From an uncultured Acetatifactor sp. (GTDB lineage: Bacteria > Bacillota > Clostridia > Lachnospirales > Lachnospiraceae): a stretch of DNA of 64,000 bases. Both the position numbers and the translations under genes were made by a program. The notes beneath the pieces are model-generated. The model had not been told where the DNA came from, searched no databases, and saw only the letters and a program-made list of their open reading frames with translations. Below are positions 16,995 through 27,408 of the stretch, piece by piece (position 1 is the stretch's first letter; each line of letters begins with the position of its first letter). The DNA is taken from contig CAJTZD010000007.1 in NCBI GenBank assembly GCA_910584235.1, positions 1-64,000 on the forward strand, read 5' to 3'.

Positions 16995-17777
16995 CTACAG
17001 AACGCCCAGCCAGTCCAGGGCATTCCGAATACCGTCCTCTGTCACGTCCGTGGTCACATAGTCCGCCATAGCCCTGACAGCCGCCGTGGCGTTGCCCATG
17101 GCAATGCCGGTTCCCGCGCATCGAAGCATTTCCAGGTCATTGCTGCTGTCGCCGATGGCCACGGTATCCGCCATGGGAATCCCCAGCGTATCCGCCAGCC
17201 GTTCCATGGCGCGGCCTTTGGAGCAGCCCATGGGCATCACCTCCCAGAAGCCGGCTTCCCTGTCTATGAAATCCAGCTCCCTGGCAAATTCCTGCCGGAA
17301 GCTCTCCACCCTTTCCTGCTCCTCCGCATAAAGCAAGAGCTTGTCAAAGCGTCCATAGACCTCTTCCCTGGCCTGATACTCCCTGTAACGGCGCACTTCC
17401 ATTTCCCTGCGGAATAAGCCAGAACGGAATTCCGTCAATTTCTTTATGTAATTTTCTTCACTCCCCTCAAGGAGAAAATCTATGCCGTATCGGTCCAATG
17501 CCTCTAGGATCCGGCCGGACTGCTCTTTTGAAAAGCTATGGTGCCAGAGAATCCTTTCGTGGTAACGAGCCATAGTGCCGCATCCCAGCAGGTACCCGTC
17601 AAATTCCGCCCGGGCCGGAAGCCAGCCGCCTACCAACCGCCAGGTCCGGCCCGTATTGACCATACAGATATGGCCGTTTTCCCTCGCCCTGTTAATGGCT
17701 TTCTCCGTACTTTCGGCAAGAGTCTGTGTTCCCTCGCCGATCAGCGTTCCGTCTATATCAAAAAATATCATTTTCAT
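16995..17777 (-). CDS. HAD-superfamily Cof-type phosphatase
   Basis: Cytoplasmic HAD phosphatase of the Cof/IIB type, likely acting on a sugar phosphate or a cofactor-related phosphate. The 260 residues start at MKMIFFDIDGTL, with GGGAGG about eight bases upstream. Motif I is DIDGTL, motif II lies in VNTGR, then a cap domain, and motif IV is GDSSNDLEML near the C-terminus followed by AMGNATAAVRAMADYVT. All family motifs are present. It lies between the MFS transporter and the HtrA-like gene on the same strand. The substrate cannot be predicted. Confidence 0.85.
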   Translation of the reverse strand: MKMIFFDIDGTLIGEGTQTLAESTEKAINRARENGHICMVNTGRTWRLVGGWLPARAEFDGYLLGCGTMARYHERILWHHSFSKEQSGRILEALDRYGIDFLLEGSEENYIKKLTEFRSGLFRREMEVRRYREYQAREEVYGRFDKLLLYAEEQERVESFRQEFARELDFIDREAGFWEVMPMGCSKGRAMERLADTLGIPMADTVAIGDSSNDLEMLRCAGTGIAMGNATAAVRAMADYVTTDVTEDGIRNALDWLGVL

Positions 17778-17940
17778 GTCTGGCGCCTCCCTGTTTTCTT
17801 TCCTTATTATAATGGACTTAAGGGAGGTTGTCCACCATATCTTTCCGGATTGACCCGGTTTCGTTCTCAGAGTGTTCATTCTGGCGCCCACAGTCAAAAT
17901 TAGTTACAGTATACCACAAGAGACGAAAAGGGCCTTTTCC

Positions 17941-19134
17941 TTATTTTTCCGGCGTCCCCCTCATGCACCGCCTGCACAGCCCGATGCCCAAAAGCAGAAA
18001 TGCCGGGAACAATACGCCTGCCAGAATCCCTTTCTTCAGCTCCTCGCCGAAATAGCTGGATACCATTCCCACCACAGTGGGACCTCCGGAGCATCCCAAA
18101 TCCCCTGCCAATGCCATCAGGGCAAACAGCGCCGTGCCTCCCCTTGGGATGGAAGCCGCGGCCTTACTGAATGTCCCGGGCCACATAATTCCCACGGACA
18201 ACCCGCAGACAGCGCAGCCCGCCAGCCCGATCACAGGGCTGGGCACCAGCGAAATGCACAGATAAGTCCCCACGCACAACAGACAGCTTGCTGCCATGAA
18301 CTTGTCCAGATCGATCTTCTCCCCGTATTTCCCGTAAAAAGCCCTTGCACTGCCCATAAGCACGGCAAAAGCCAGAGGCCCTGCCAGATCGCCCACAGTT
18401 TTGCTCACCCCCAGGCCCTTCTCCGCAAAGGTGGAAGCCCATTGGCTCACGGCCTGTTCGCTGGCCCCGGCGCACATCATCATCAGCATAAACACCCAGA
18501 ACAGCTTCATTCCGGCCAGGTCTTTTATGGAAAGTCCCTTTTCTCCCTCTTCAATCAGGGAAGCCATGGGCACTTTCGTAAAGATAAACGCATTTAACAG
18601 CGGCAGTATGGCCCATATCACTGCCAGCGCTTTCCAGTTTCCGATGCCCAACGTCCGGAAAAATACCGTGGACACCAGCACCACCCCCACATGTCCCCAG
18701 CAGTAAAAGGAATGCAGCAGGCTCATGGTCTGCTCCTTATGGTCCGAGGGACAGGCCTCCACCACCGGACTCACCAGCACCTCCAGCAGACCTCCGCCGA
18801 TGGCATACAGGATCACCGACAATAATATCCCCATGAAAGGATCCGGCAATAAATCCGGCAGCAGAGCCAAAAGCCCCAGCCCGGCCGCCGCAAAGACATG
18901 GGCAATGACCATGGAGGCCCGGTAGCCTATCTTGTCCACGAACCCCACGGACCCCAGATCCACCAGCAGCTGCAGCCCGAAATTGATGGTCACCAGCATA
19001 GTGATCTTCGACAGGGGAATGCCGTAGGTATCCTGAAAGGTCAGAAACAGCAGGGGCACGAAATTGTTGACGATTGCCTGGACGATATATGCCAGAAAGC
19101 AGGCGTAAATGGTCTTCTGATATCCGTTCTTCAT
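17941..19134 (-). CDS. MFS transporter, probably sugar uptake or efflux
   Basis: Integral membrane transporter with about 12 predicted helices in 397 residues. The start MKNGYQKTIYAC is chosen for the GGGAG five bases upstream; longer readings to 19251 add a non-membrane, basic segment. The N-terminal half holds VDKIGYRASMVIAHVFAAAG, consistent with the MFS loop 2-3 signature. It lies 145 bases after the GH78 gene at the end of the 27.2-19.3 kb glycoside hydrolase run, so it may carry the released sugar. The substrate is not determined by sequence. Confidence 0.75.
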   Translation of the reverse strand: MKNGYQKTIYACFLAYIVQAIVNNFVPLLFLTFQDTYGIPLSKITMLVTINFGLQLLVDLGSVGFVDKIGYRASMVIAHVFAAAGLGLLALLPDLLPDPFMGILLSVILYAIGGGLLEVLVSPVVEACPSDHKEQTMSLLHSFYCWGHVGVVLVSTVFFRTLGIGNWKALAVIWAILPLLNAFIFTKVPMASLIEEGEKGLSIKDLAGMKLFWVFMLMMMCAGASEQAVSQWASTFAEKGLGVSKTVGDLAGPLAFAVLMGSARAFYGKYGEKIDLDKFMAASCLLCVGTYLCISLVPSPVIGLAGCAVCGLSVGIMWPGTFSKAAASIPRGGTALFALMALAGDLGCSGGPTVVGMVSSYFGEELKKGILAGVLFPAFLLLGIGLCRRCMRGTPEK

Positions 19135-19278
19135 TCTGTCTCCCATCCGCCCCGGGCTTGTCCGTGACCGGGGCTGTCCCGCTCGCAAAAATACTTCGCT
19201 TCTGGTAAAGGGCGTATTCTTTGCGCTGCTTTGCTTCCTAAATAATAGCACAAAGGGAACCGGAATGCTATCAGAAAA

Positions 19279-22014
19279 TCATCGGATTTTGATTCGGTAC
19301 AGCACCTCCCAGTCTCCGGAGCCGCACCCGGCCGAAAGGATTCCGTCCTGTCCCCTTGTAAAGCACAGCCCCGGCGCCCCCAGAAGCTCCGCGCCCTGCT
19401 CTAAGCGGATAGTGGAAGTGGTATTGGGCGGAATCGTGATCTGCAGCTTGCGGTATATTTTCTCCTCATCCGCGGATGCCTCCCCCTTGTCGTATTCCTT
19501 TTCCGGGCGGTCCTCCTGCCCGTCGCCGGCAGCGCTCTCCCAGCGGACCCGGATCCTGCCGTACATGCTCTCAAAGCTTCCCTCCGCCCAGTCAAACGCG
19601 CTGTCTGTCAGAGGACAGATCAGAGAGTGGCGGTAGCCCGGCTCCGTCTCAGAGGTGTCTATCCCTAAAACCACCCGATAAAGCCAGTCTCCCACAGCTC
19701 CATAGGCATAATGATTGAAAGAATTCATGTCCGGACTCCACATGGTGCCGTCAGGCTTCAGTCCGTCCCAGTGTTCCCATACAGTGGTCGCCCCCATTTT
19801 CACCTGATACAGCCAGGAGGGGAAGTCTTCCTGCAGCAGAAGCCTGTAAGCCTCCCTTTGATAGCCGTTCCGGCTAAGGGCATGGCAGAAATAGGGAGTC
19901 CCCACAAAGCCCGTAACCAGATGTCCTCCCTCTTTTTCCAGAAGCTCTGCCAGCCTCTGTGCCGTTTTCTCCCGGTATGCCTCCGGCGCCAGTCCGAAGT
20001 ACAGGGCTAAAATGTGCGCGGTCTGGGTCTGCGCTGTCATTCTGCCCTCTCTGTCAAAAAAAGTATCCCTGAACTTCTTTACAATGGCCTTATGGAGCCT
20101 GCCATATTCCCCGGCATCCTCCTCCCTGCCCAGGATCCGGGCAATCTTCGCAAAAAGCCCCGTGGAATAGGCATAGTACGCCGTACAGGTCAGATCATTG
20201 GGGGTGGCTCCGAAATAACTGCCCTCCCTGGCGTCCAGGGCTACCCAGTCCCCGAACTGCAGCCTGTAATTCCAGATGCCGTCCACAGCATGCTCCCGCA
20301 TGAAGCCGATCCAGGCTTTCATGCTCTCGTACTGTTCCTCCAGAATGGTGCGGTCCCCATAGACCAGGTACATGGTCCAGGGGTTGATTACGGCTACGTC
20401 CCCCCAGGCTGCCGCCGAATGGGTTCCCTGGGACAGCAGCCAGTCATTGTGTTCCTTATCGCTGACAATATCCGGCACCACATGGGGTACGCCGCCCTCC
20501 GGGGTCTGGTCCGCCGCCACGTCCTTTAGCCATTTGCGGAAAAAGGGATATGTATTCATCAAAAAGCAGGCTGTGCGGCAGAAAATCTGGGCGTCCCCCG
20601 TCCACCCCATCCGTTCGTCCCGCTGAGGGCAGTCTGTGGGAATATCCAGGAAATTTCCTTTTAATCCCCAGAGGATATTGTGCTGGAGCCGGTTTACCAG
20701 CGGATGGGAGCAGGCGAAAGTTCCCGTAGGTTCCATGGCGGAATGCAGCACCAGGGCTTTCAAATCCTCCGCTTTCACCTCACAGGGCCATTCCAGGATA
20801 TGGACATACCGGAATCCCATAAAGGTAAAATGAGGATGATAGGTTTCCTTTCCCCTGCCACTGCACAGATAAATGATTTCCTGTCTGGCGGTCCGCAGAT
20901 TATCCGTATATACATTTCCCGCCGCGTCCAGAATTTCGAAGCATTGAAGCCGGACTCTCTCCCCGGCATTCCTTCCCTCCAGCGTAACTTCCACCCATCC
21001 GGCGAGGTTTTGGCCGAAATCCGCCACCAGCTCCCCCTTAGGCGTCCGGAACAGCTTCCGGGCCGGCAGTGTCTCAATGACCTCTACCTGACATCCCGGC
21101 TGGGCCGTCAGCGCCTCCATGGGAAAGTCCACTCTCTGAACTTTTTTCCAGGGGACAGCCGGATCATGGACGTCTATCCTGGCATCATAGATTTCTCCGT
21201 CATAAATTTCCGAGAATGTGGCCGGGCCGTCAGCTGCCTCCCATTCCTCATCGGCGCAAAAGCTTTCCGCCGATCCGTCCCGGTACCGGACTGTCAGCTG
21301 CATCAAAAAAGCCGTCTGCTCCCCGTAATTGTTCCTCTGGAGCAGGAATCCCATTTTTCCCTTATACCAGCCTGCCCCCAGCATCACTTCCAAGTCATTC
21401 TCCCCTGGCCGCAGCAAACCTGTCACGTCCACGGTCTGGTAGCACAGATGCCTGCGGTAGGAAGTCCATCCCGGGGTAAGCTCTCCTGCCCCGGCCTTTT
21501 CCCCATTCACCTGCAGGCGGTACAGACCCAGAGCCGTCATACAGGCATAGGCCTCCGCCACCCCGGGCCGGATCGAAATTTTCCCGCGCAGGCAGGTACT
21601 CTTCGAATCGTCCCTATCCCGGGGCGTCTCCCCGGATATAAATCCCGCTTTCCATTCCGCCCCGGTAAGCAGACCGGTCACAAAGGACGCGGTCCGGCTG
21701 AAAGGACTTTCCTCCTGTTCGTCCCATACCCGTACTCTGACAAAATAGCGTTTACACGATTGTAATACGGTTTTTCCCTCTGTGCCCGGAAGCGTATTGC
21801 GGACCGCTTCCACATGGAGAGATTCCCCGCTCTCCACATGGCCGCTGTCAAAGACAAGACGGGTAAATTCCTCATCCGCCCCAATCTGCAGCCGATATCC
21901 CTGCTGTATCACGCAACGCCTGTCGCTTTCCAGTATCCAGCCGAACCAGGGCAGCTCCCCAAGGCCCACAGGGTTCTCCAGATATTCCATTCTGATCTTT
22001 GCCACCCGCAGCAT
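19279..22014 (-). CDS. Alpha-L-rhamnosidase, GH78
   Basis: Retention of the GH78 layout in 911 residues: N-terminal Ig-like and beta-sandwich domains (ESDRRCVIQQGYRLQIG), then the (alpha/alpha)6 barrel with DCPQRDERMGWTGDA, the region holding the usual acid residue, and WGDVAVINPW, and a C-terminal beta-sandwich. It should release L-rhamnose from the ends of plant polysaccharides, flavonoids or glycan chains. No signal peptide is seen, so it is likely cytoplasmic, acting on imported oligosaccharides. GGAGG precedes the ATG by nine bases. It follows the GH106-like gene by 58 bases, and the MFS gene follows it. A second GH78 lies at 29566. Confidence 0.88.
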   Translation of the reverse strand: MLRVAKIRMEYLENPVGLGELPWFGWILESDRRCVIQQGYRLQIGADEEFTRLVFDSGHVESGESLHVEAVRNTLPGTEGKTVLQSCKRYFVRVRVWDEQEESPFSRTASFVTGLLTGAEWKAGFISGETPRDRDDSKSTCLRGKISIRPGVAEAYACMTALGLYRLQVNGEKAGAGELTPGWTSYRRHLCYQTVDVTGLLRPGENDLEVMLGAGWYKGKMGFLLQRNNYGEQTAFLMQLTVRYRDGSAESFCADEEWEAADGPATFSEIYDGEIYDARIDVHDPAVPWKKVQRVDFPMEALTAQPGCQVEVIETLPARKLFRTPKGELVADFGQNLAGWVEVTLEGRNAGERVRLQCFEILDAAGNVYTDNLRTARQEIIYLCSGRGKETYHPHFTFMGFRYVHILEWPCEVKAEDLKALVLHSAMEPTGTFACSHPLVNRLQHNILWGLKGNFLDIPTDCPQRDERMGWTGDAQIFCRTACFLMNTYPFFRKWLKDVAADQTPEGGVPHVVPDIVSDKEHNDWLLSQGTHSAAAWGDVAVINPWTMYLVYGDRTILEEQYESMKAWIGFMREHAVDGIWNYRLQFGDWVALDAREGSYFGATPNDLTCTAYYAYSTGLFAKIARILGREEDAGEYGRLHKAIVKKFRDTFFDREGRMTAQTQTAHILALYFGLAPEAYREKTAQRLAELLEKEGGHLVTGFVGTPYFCHALSRNGYQREAYRLLLQEDFPSWLYQVKMGATTVWEHWDGLKPDGTMWSPDMNSFNHYAYGAVGDWLYRVVLGIDTSETEPGYRHSLICPLTDSAFDWAEGSFESMYGRIRVRWESAAGDGQEDRPEKEYDKGEASADEEKIYRKLQITIPPNTTSTIRLEQGAELLGAPGLCFTRGQDGILSAGCGSGDWEVLYRIKIR

Positions 22015-22072
22015 TTTTCCATTCCTCCAAACTACACTATTTTCTTATCACGACTTTCTCACATGGCGTCCT

Positions 22073-25000
22073 TTACACTACGGTCTGCAATACCGGCGGT
22101 TTCGTCATTCCGGAGGCCGGCACCTGCAGATGGGTGGAAGCGCCGTCTTTCAGCTTCCACACCAGCGTTGTAGTCACCTCCACGCGAATCCGGTTCCCGC
22201 CCCGGGCAAGGGCCCGGGTAATCTCCACCCGGGCCGGGAAGCCTGCCAGAAATCCCAGGTCCTCTCCGTTCAACACAAGCCGGAGGCTGTCCGAGACCTC
22301 CTCAAACAGCAGGAAATACCGCTTTCCGTCCTCTTTCTTCTGGCAAAAGCTGCCCTCATAGACATAGGTGCCCACAAAGGACGGCCAATATCCCGGACCG
22401 TTTAAATTGGGCAGGGGCTCTCCCGCAGGCAGGCGCAATGCCTCCCCTTGCTTTTTAGCCGTACCGGTTTCCGGCAGGCTGCCCCGCTTAGAGTCTTCCA
22501 GCGGAATTTTATGTACGCTCCAGTCTATGTCCAGAACCGCACTGTCCTGCAGAACCGGGAACTTCCCGGCCGTATTCCACATCCGCAGTTCCTCCGTCAC
22601 TTCCCCGGCATTCCGCCCGGGCCTTTCCTCTGTCCGTTCTTCCGCAAATATTTCTTCATCCCTGCCTGTGGCACCCGGCGCTTCTGCCTCCCCGACGCTC
22701 CCGCCGCTCTCGAAGCAGTAGATCAGGGCTTCCCCGGGCTCCAGGTGCAGGGGAATTTCCTTTTCCGCATACGTTCCGACAGCCTTTCCCCACATACCGG
22801 AAACCTCCCCCGCGCCCTCTGTATCCGATATGCCAGCGATTTTTCCAATGCCTGATACGCTCCCCGACGCACTGCCCAATCCGTCGGCGGGCGCGGACGC
22901 ACATGTCTGCCACATCTCCCGCAGGGCATACCGTCTGCCCCGGTTCTGCCAGGGATCATAGATTACGGCGGTGTCATAAATCGGATTCTTTACCCGGATG
23001 CGTCCATGATAGCCGTGGGATACGGACTCATTGAAATACATAGCCGCCACGCCGTCCGGCTGGCGCACCAGAAAGCTGCGCAGCCCCGGGAAAGCCTCCT
23101 CTTTCTCCCCGGCGGCGCCGCTCCCATCCCTTTCGGGACTGTCCATGCGGCCGGAAGCCTCCCATTCTCCTGTCCGCTGCACAATAAGCTCCCTGCTCCC
23201 GGAACTTTCCGCCAAATCCGCCACTCTCCGTGCAAGATTTTCCAGGGAGACCACTTCCACCCGCTCCTCCCAGCAGTCCGGCAGGGGATTTCCATATACA
23301 TCCCCCTCCGGCAGGGCGTCCACCACAAAGACTTTCAGCCCCCCGGCCTCCTCCACGAACCGAACCACATCCCTGTCCAGATATTGGGCGTAAGGCAGGA
23401 TCAAACAGACATAGCTTTCCTCGCCGATCCACAGTCTGCCCTCTCTCACTTTGGTCCGGCAATAAATTGCTTCCCTGTCGGCCACGCGATGTCCGCCGCA
23501 GCGCTCCGCCCGCCCCCTGCGGCGGACGGCCTCCTGACCATCGTTCCCTGCATCGGCGCGCAATGCCTCCCTGAACAAATCCGCCGGAACCACATCATAA
23601 TCCAGTCCATGCTCCATCAGTTTCCTGCCTGGTTTCTGATAATACATATATGCCCCGCCGCACCATTCGCTCTCCGCATGGTAGAGGATAGCCGCGTCCG
23701 CCATGTGGACACCGCAGCCCAGCAGGTGGGCCGCCCGGTTCATATACTTCATCAGCTGCGCAAAGCAGGGAAATCCCGGATTATTGCCTCCCGCATAGAA
23801 ATGGGGCGGGCAGTCGGGATCCGGATAGCGCATGGAAAAGGCATGGGGCGTAAACTGATTGATACCTCTTACCAGCATATGGTTGGTGAGCCATTTCATA
23901 AAAGAATTTCCCTCCGCCCAGCCATAATTGCCGAAAATCTCGCACAGCGCCCGGCCTTTCTTGTTCCGCTGGATATGAGACGCGGAGCTGCCCAGCTTGG
24001 CCAGGCCGAACTGGAAGAACTCCCCGTCCCTGTCCCCTGCGATCCATTGATGGACCGGTTCCGTAAACCCGGGCACAATCTGGTGGTGCACCACGTCGAT
24101 TCCGGCCATATGCTGCCCCGCCATCTCCCGGAAATAATGGCCGATGCTGCAGCCCATTCTGGTATGGGCATTGTCATCCTCAATAATATGGCCGATATAC
24201 GCCACCCCATGCTCTTTGCACCAGCTGCCGATCTGCCCGGAAAAGCACCTCTCCACCAGTTCGGTCATTCTGTCCATATAGACAAAGCGCACCATAGCCG
24301 TCTTCTCTCCGGAGGGATACCACAGCGCGGGAAGATTCTCCAGAAAATGCGTTCCCCAGTCTTTGCGCAAAAGCGCCTCCAGTTCCCTGCTCCAGGGAAT
24401 CTTGCCATCCTTTTGTCCCAGGGCATTGTCAAAAGGATATCCCTGCGCATTCCCCAGCTCCGGCTCATCGGAAAAGAATCCGGCAATGGTGTTCCCGAAA
24501 TACTCCCCATAGCGGGCATAATGCTTCTCGTACACCTCTTCAATGAGCACCCGCACAGAATCCGAGTCGATGAGATTCATATAGGCATCCCTGCCCCCGC
24601 CTTTTCTGGTGGTGAAGAGCACGAACAGCCGCCAAGTCCCCTCCGGCAGGTCAAAATACACAAAGCCGTTCTCGCAATTGTCCGTCAGGTCCAAAATCCC
24701 CTCCCCGGCAACGGCCAGAGTTTCCCCGTCAGGCTTTGGCACCGCCAGAATCCCCAGCAGCTTCTCGTCTGGGAAGCTGCCGATCTGCGCATTCCGTCCC
24801 AGGGCGCCTCCCCGCACGCCGCAGAAGTTCTCCACCAGCACCGCTCCACTGCTGCAGGGACCGCAGATGTCCATGTGGCGCTCTGCCAGATAGAGCTTAC
24901 TCTTGTCCGGCCGTCTCTCAAACCCGCCGTTTGCGTGTCCGGTGGGAAATTTGTCATCGTCCAGAATCCACAGCCGCATCCCCCGCTTTCTCGCTTCCCC

Positions 25001-25204
25001 GCAGACAAAGTCCAGGTTCTCCCACCAGCCGGGGCCGCAGAAGTCAGGGTGGGGCCTGGATTCCAGACAGACCTCCCGAATCCCGCACTCCTCTATTCTG
25101 TCAAGCTCCCTGCCGATGGTTTCGTTGTCCTCCCCTTTCATCCACAAGAAAGGCAGAATGTGGCTGCCGGCTTCTCCTGCAATCACTGTCCGTAATCGTT
25201 CCAT
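22073..25204 (-). CDS. Large putative glycoside hydrolase, GH106-like
   Basis: About 1043 residues. The N-terminus carries LPFLWMKGEDNETI, ESRPHPDFCGPGWWENLDF and LDDDKFPTGHANGG, a pattern I associate with large GH106-like (rhamnosidase-related) proteins, but the CAZy family is not certain. Acidic candidates lie at FFSDEPELG and CEIFGNYGW. The C-terminal part is a beta-rich, jelly-roll-like region (VYEGSFCQKK, LRLVLNGEDLG). Several Gly/Glu/Ala-rich inserts interrupt the middle. The start at MERLRTVIAG is preceded by GAGG seven bases upstream; a GTG at 25228 is less likely. It overlaps the end of the GH42 gene by 22 bases, so the two are coupled. No signal peptide is seen. The substrate is unknown. 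Confidence 0.65.
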   Translation of the reverse strand: MERLRTVIAGEAGSHILPFLWMKGEDNETIGRELDRIEECGIREVCLESRPHPDFCGPGWWENLDFVCGEARKRGMRLWILDDDKFPTGHANGGFERRPDKSKLYLAERHMDICGPCSSGAVLVENFCGVRGGALGRNAQIGSFPDEKLLGILAVPKPDGETLAVAGEGILDLTDNCENGFVYFDLPEGTWRLFVLFTTRKGGGRDAYMNLIDSDSVRVLIEEVYEKHYARYGEYFGNTIAGFFSDEPELGNAQGYPFDNALGQKDGKIPWSRELEALLRKDWGTHFLENLPALWYPSGEKTAMVRFVYMDRMTELVERCFSGQIGSWCKEHGVAYIGHIIEDDNAHTRMGCSIGHYFREMAGQHMAGIDVVHHQIVPGFTEPVHQWIAGDRDGEFFQFGLAKLGSSASHIQRNKKGRALCEIFGNYGWAEGNSFMKWLTNHMLVRGINQFTPHAFSMRYPDPDCPPHFYAGGNNPGFPCFAQLMKYMNRAAHLLGCGVHMADAAILYHAESEWCGGAYMYYQKPGRKLMEHGLDYDVVPADLFREALRADAGNDGQEAVRRRGRAERCGGHRVADREAIYCRTKVREGRLWIGEESYVCLILPYAQYLDRDVVRFVEEAGGLKVFVVDALPEGDVYGNPLPDCWEERVEVVSLENLARRVADLAESSGSRELIVQRTGEWEASGRMDSPERDGSGAAGEKEEAFPGLRSFLVRQPDGVAAMYFNESVSHGYHGRIRVKNPIYDTAVIYDPWQNRGRRYALREMWQTCASAPADGLGSASGSVSGIGKIAGISDTEGAGEVSGMWGKAVGTYAEKEIPLHLEPGEALIYCFESGGSVGEAEAPGATGRDEEIFAEERTEERPGRNAGEVTEELRMWNTAGKFPVLQDSAVLDIDWSVHKIPLEDSKRGSLPETGTAKKQGEALRLPAGEPLPNLNGPGYWPSFVGTYVYEGSFCQKKEDGKRYFLLFEEVSDSLRLVLNGEDLGFLAGFPARVEITRALARGGNRIRVEVTTTLVWKLKDGASTHLQVPASGMTKPPVLQTVV

Positions 25205-27231
25205 ATTGATACCTCTTTCCGTTCGCACCTTGCTACAAACACATCTCCCGCGTCAATGGTCACCTTCCCGGTGAGCTTCCGGTCCGTGATCAGATCCACA
25301 AGCTCTGTCCCCCCAAAATCAATGGCCGCTGCCTCTTTATTATGGTTGATAGCGAAAACTATCCTGGCCTTATCAGATACCCTGAGCGTCAACTCCACCC
25401 CGGCGTCAGCCGGAAACAGCGGAGAAATACCGGCCTGCGCGCATATCTTCTCCATCAGGTCATCCAAAAAAGCCTGCTGCGGCCGGGTGCCGATATAATA
25501 AGCCTGGCCCTCCCCGAAATCATGCCTTGTGACACAGGGCATTCCCGCATAGAAGTCCTCCCCATAGCACGCCAGCACTTCCGCGCCGCTTTCCGGATGG
25601 ATGAGATCGCACAGGAATCCGCACTCATAGGTATCCCTTGGCAGCTTCCATTTCCCTGTGATCTTCATGACATTCTTCTCATAAGGGCGGAGCGCGTCGG
25701 TCTCCTCCACCCAGATTCCCAGCATCTCTTTCAGGGGGCCCGGATACGCGCCGTATACGCAGCGGTCATTCTCGTCCGCCAGGCCGGACATCACCGTGGT
25801 CACCAGAGTACCGCCCCTTTCCACAAACCCCTGCAGCCTCTTTGCCACATCCCCTTTCATCATATACAGCATGGGCGCCAATAGCAGCTCATACCCTGTA
25901 AGGTCGGCGTCAAAAGGCAGGATGTCCACCCCGATATTCTGCCGGAACAGGGTCTCGTAGTATAGTGACACTGTCTTCAGATAATCCATATCCTTGCTGG
26001 GACCGCTGGCCAGTTCCAACGCCCACCAGTTGTTCCAGTCAAAGAGAATCCCGACTTTGGCCGGCGTGCGGCCCTGCAGGAAAGCATCCCCGATCTTGGC
26101 CAGCTCCGCGCCCAACCTTGCGGACTCTCTGAATATCCTGGTATCCTCCCGGCCCGAATGACTGATAATGGCTCCGTGGAACTTCTCCTGGCCCGCAATG
26201 GACTGGCGCATCTGGAAGAACAAGCAGGTGTCCGCTCCGTGAGCCATGGCCTGGTAGGAGAGCCGCCGCACCTCCCCGGGGCGTTTCAGCAGATTGTAGG
26301 GCTGCCAGTTCTGCTGATTGGGGGACTGCTCCGTGAGGATATAGGAAGCGCCGCCTTTTAACCCCCGCATAATATCATGCTTCATGGCGACAAAATAGGG
26401 CGGATCATCCGGCCAGGGATAGTTGTCCCATCCTACCATGTCCAGATTCTTCGTCATAGTAAACTGATCCAGCTTCTTGATGAAACCGGACATATTGGTC
26501 TGGACCGGTATCTCAGGATTATAGCGCTTCAGCACCCGGTATTCGTTCAGAAAACACTCCGCCGTGGAGTCTGTGACGAACCTCATATAGTCAAGCTGTA
26601 TAGCGGGATTGAACCGGTAGTCATCATTGAGCTCCGTAGGCAGGGTCACCTCCTCAAAATCCGTGAGAATCCTGCCCCAAAACGTAGTATGCCATCTTTT
26701 GTTCAGCTCCTGCAGGGTACCGTAGCGCCGCCGCAGCCACAGACGGAACTTTGCCTGGCAGTTGGGGCAATAGCAGTAGGTTCCGTATTCGTTGGACACA
26801 TGCCACATGGCCAGGGCAGGGTGATGTGCGTAGCGCTTTGCCATTTCCTCCGCAATGGCTGCCGCACGCTCCCTGTATTTTAAACTGTTCACGCAGAAAA
26901 ACACCCGCATGCCATGGGTGCGCTTCCGCCCCGCTATATCCACGGGCAGCACTTCCGGATATCTGGCGGACAGCCAGGCCGGCTGGGCCGTGGTAGGCGT
27001 GGCCAGACACACAGAAATCCCATTCTCCCAGATTCTGTCCACAATCCGGTCCAGCCAGCCGAAATCATAGACTCCCTCCTCCGGCTCCAGCCTTGCCCAG
27101 GAGAATACCGGCAGGGTCAGCAGGTTGATACCCGCTTTCTTGAATAACCGCATATCCTCCTCTATGGTCCCGTCGTCCCACTGGTCAGGATTGTAATCTC
27201 CTCCGTAGTAGATTTTGTCCGCTCTCTTCAT
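25183..27231 (-). CDS. Beta-galactosidase, GH42
   Basis: Hydrolyses terminal beta-galactosides of imported oligosaccharides in the cytoplasm. The 682 residues hold the TIM barrel with acid/base E148 in HVSNEYG and nucleophile E301 in ILTEQSPNQ, a Zn-type cysteine set at C113, C153, C155 and C158, then the trimerisation and C-terminal domains. Spacing and length match the family. Promoter signals lie upstream at 27269. It starts the GH42, GH106-like, GH78, MFS run, whose genes overlap or sit close. No signal peptide is seen. Galactan or arabinogalactan side chains are plausible substrates, but that is context only. Confidence 0.93.
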   Translation of the reverse strand: MKRADKIYYGGDYNPDQWDDGTIEEDMRLFKKAGINLLTLPVFSWARLEPEEGVYDFGWLDRIVDRIWENGISVCLATPTTAQPAWLSARYPEVLPVDIAGRKRTHGMRVFFCVNSLKYRERAAAIAEEMAKRYAHHPALAMWHVSNEYGTYCYCPNCQAKFRLWLRRRYGTLQELNKRWHTTFWGRILTDFEEVTLPTELNDDYRFNPAIQLDYMRFVTDSTAECFLNEYRVLKRYNPEIPVQTNMSGFIKKLDQFTMTKNLDMVGWDNYPWPDDPPYFVAMKHDIMRGLKGGASYILTEQSPNQQNWQPYNLLKRPGEVRRLSYQAMAHGADTCLFFQMRQSIAGQEKFHGAIISHSGREDTRIFRESARLGAELAKIGDAFLQGRTPAKVGILFDWNNWWALELASGPSKDMDYLKTVSLYYETLFRQNIGVDILPFDADLTGYELLLAPMLYMMKGDVAKRLQGFVERGGTLVTTVMSGLADENDRCVYGAYPGPLKEMLGIWVEETDALRPYEKNVMKITGKWKLPRDTYECGFLCDLIHPESGAEVLACYGEDFYAGMPCVTRHDFGEGQAYYIGTRPQQAFLDDLMEKICAQAGISPLFPADAGVELTLRVSDKARIVFAINHNKEAAAIDFGGTELVDLITDRKLTGKVTIDAGDVFVARCERKEVSIWNDYGQ

Positions 27232-27268
27232 CTTAAGACAATCCCCCTGTCTCTTTTTTGTTATAAGT

Positions 27269-27274
27269 ATTATA
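27269..27274 (-). promoter_or_regulatory. Putative -10 box of the GH42 operon
   Basis: TATAAT on the minus strand, 38 bases before the GH42 ATG, with a GGGGGA site between. The region 17 bases upstream has no good -35, suggesting an activator is needed. Confidence 0.4.
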
Positions 27275-27408
27275 AAGAATGGAAACTATTTTGGATATGG
27301 AAAAAACATATACTGCTTATGCAGAATTCTTAGCACATCTGCCAAAGGCATTGACCCTCCGCTTCTCCGCACTTATAATAACAGCAACACCCATCAAGGA
27401 GGAAAACT

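Noticed and set aside
23006..25195. 729-codon open frame on the plus strand antisense to the GH106-like gene
   Set aside because: No ribosome site, no recognisable domain, and the opposite strand carries clear protein motifs. It is a GC-rich shadow frame.
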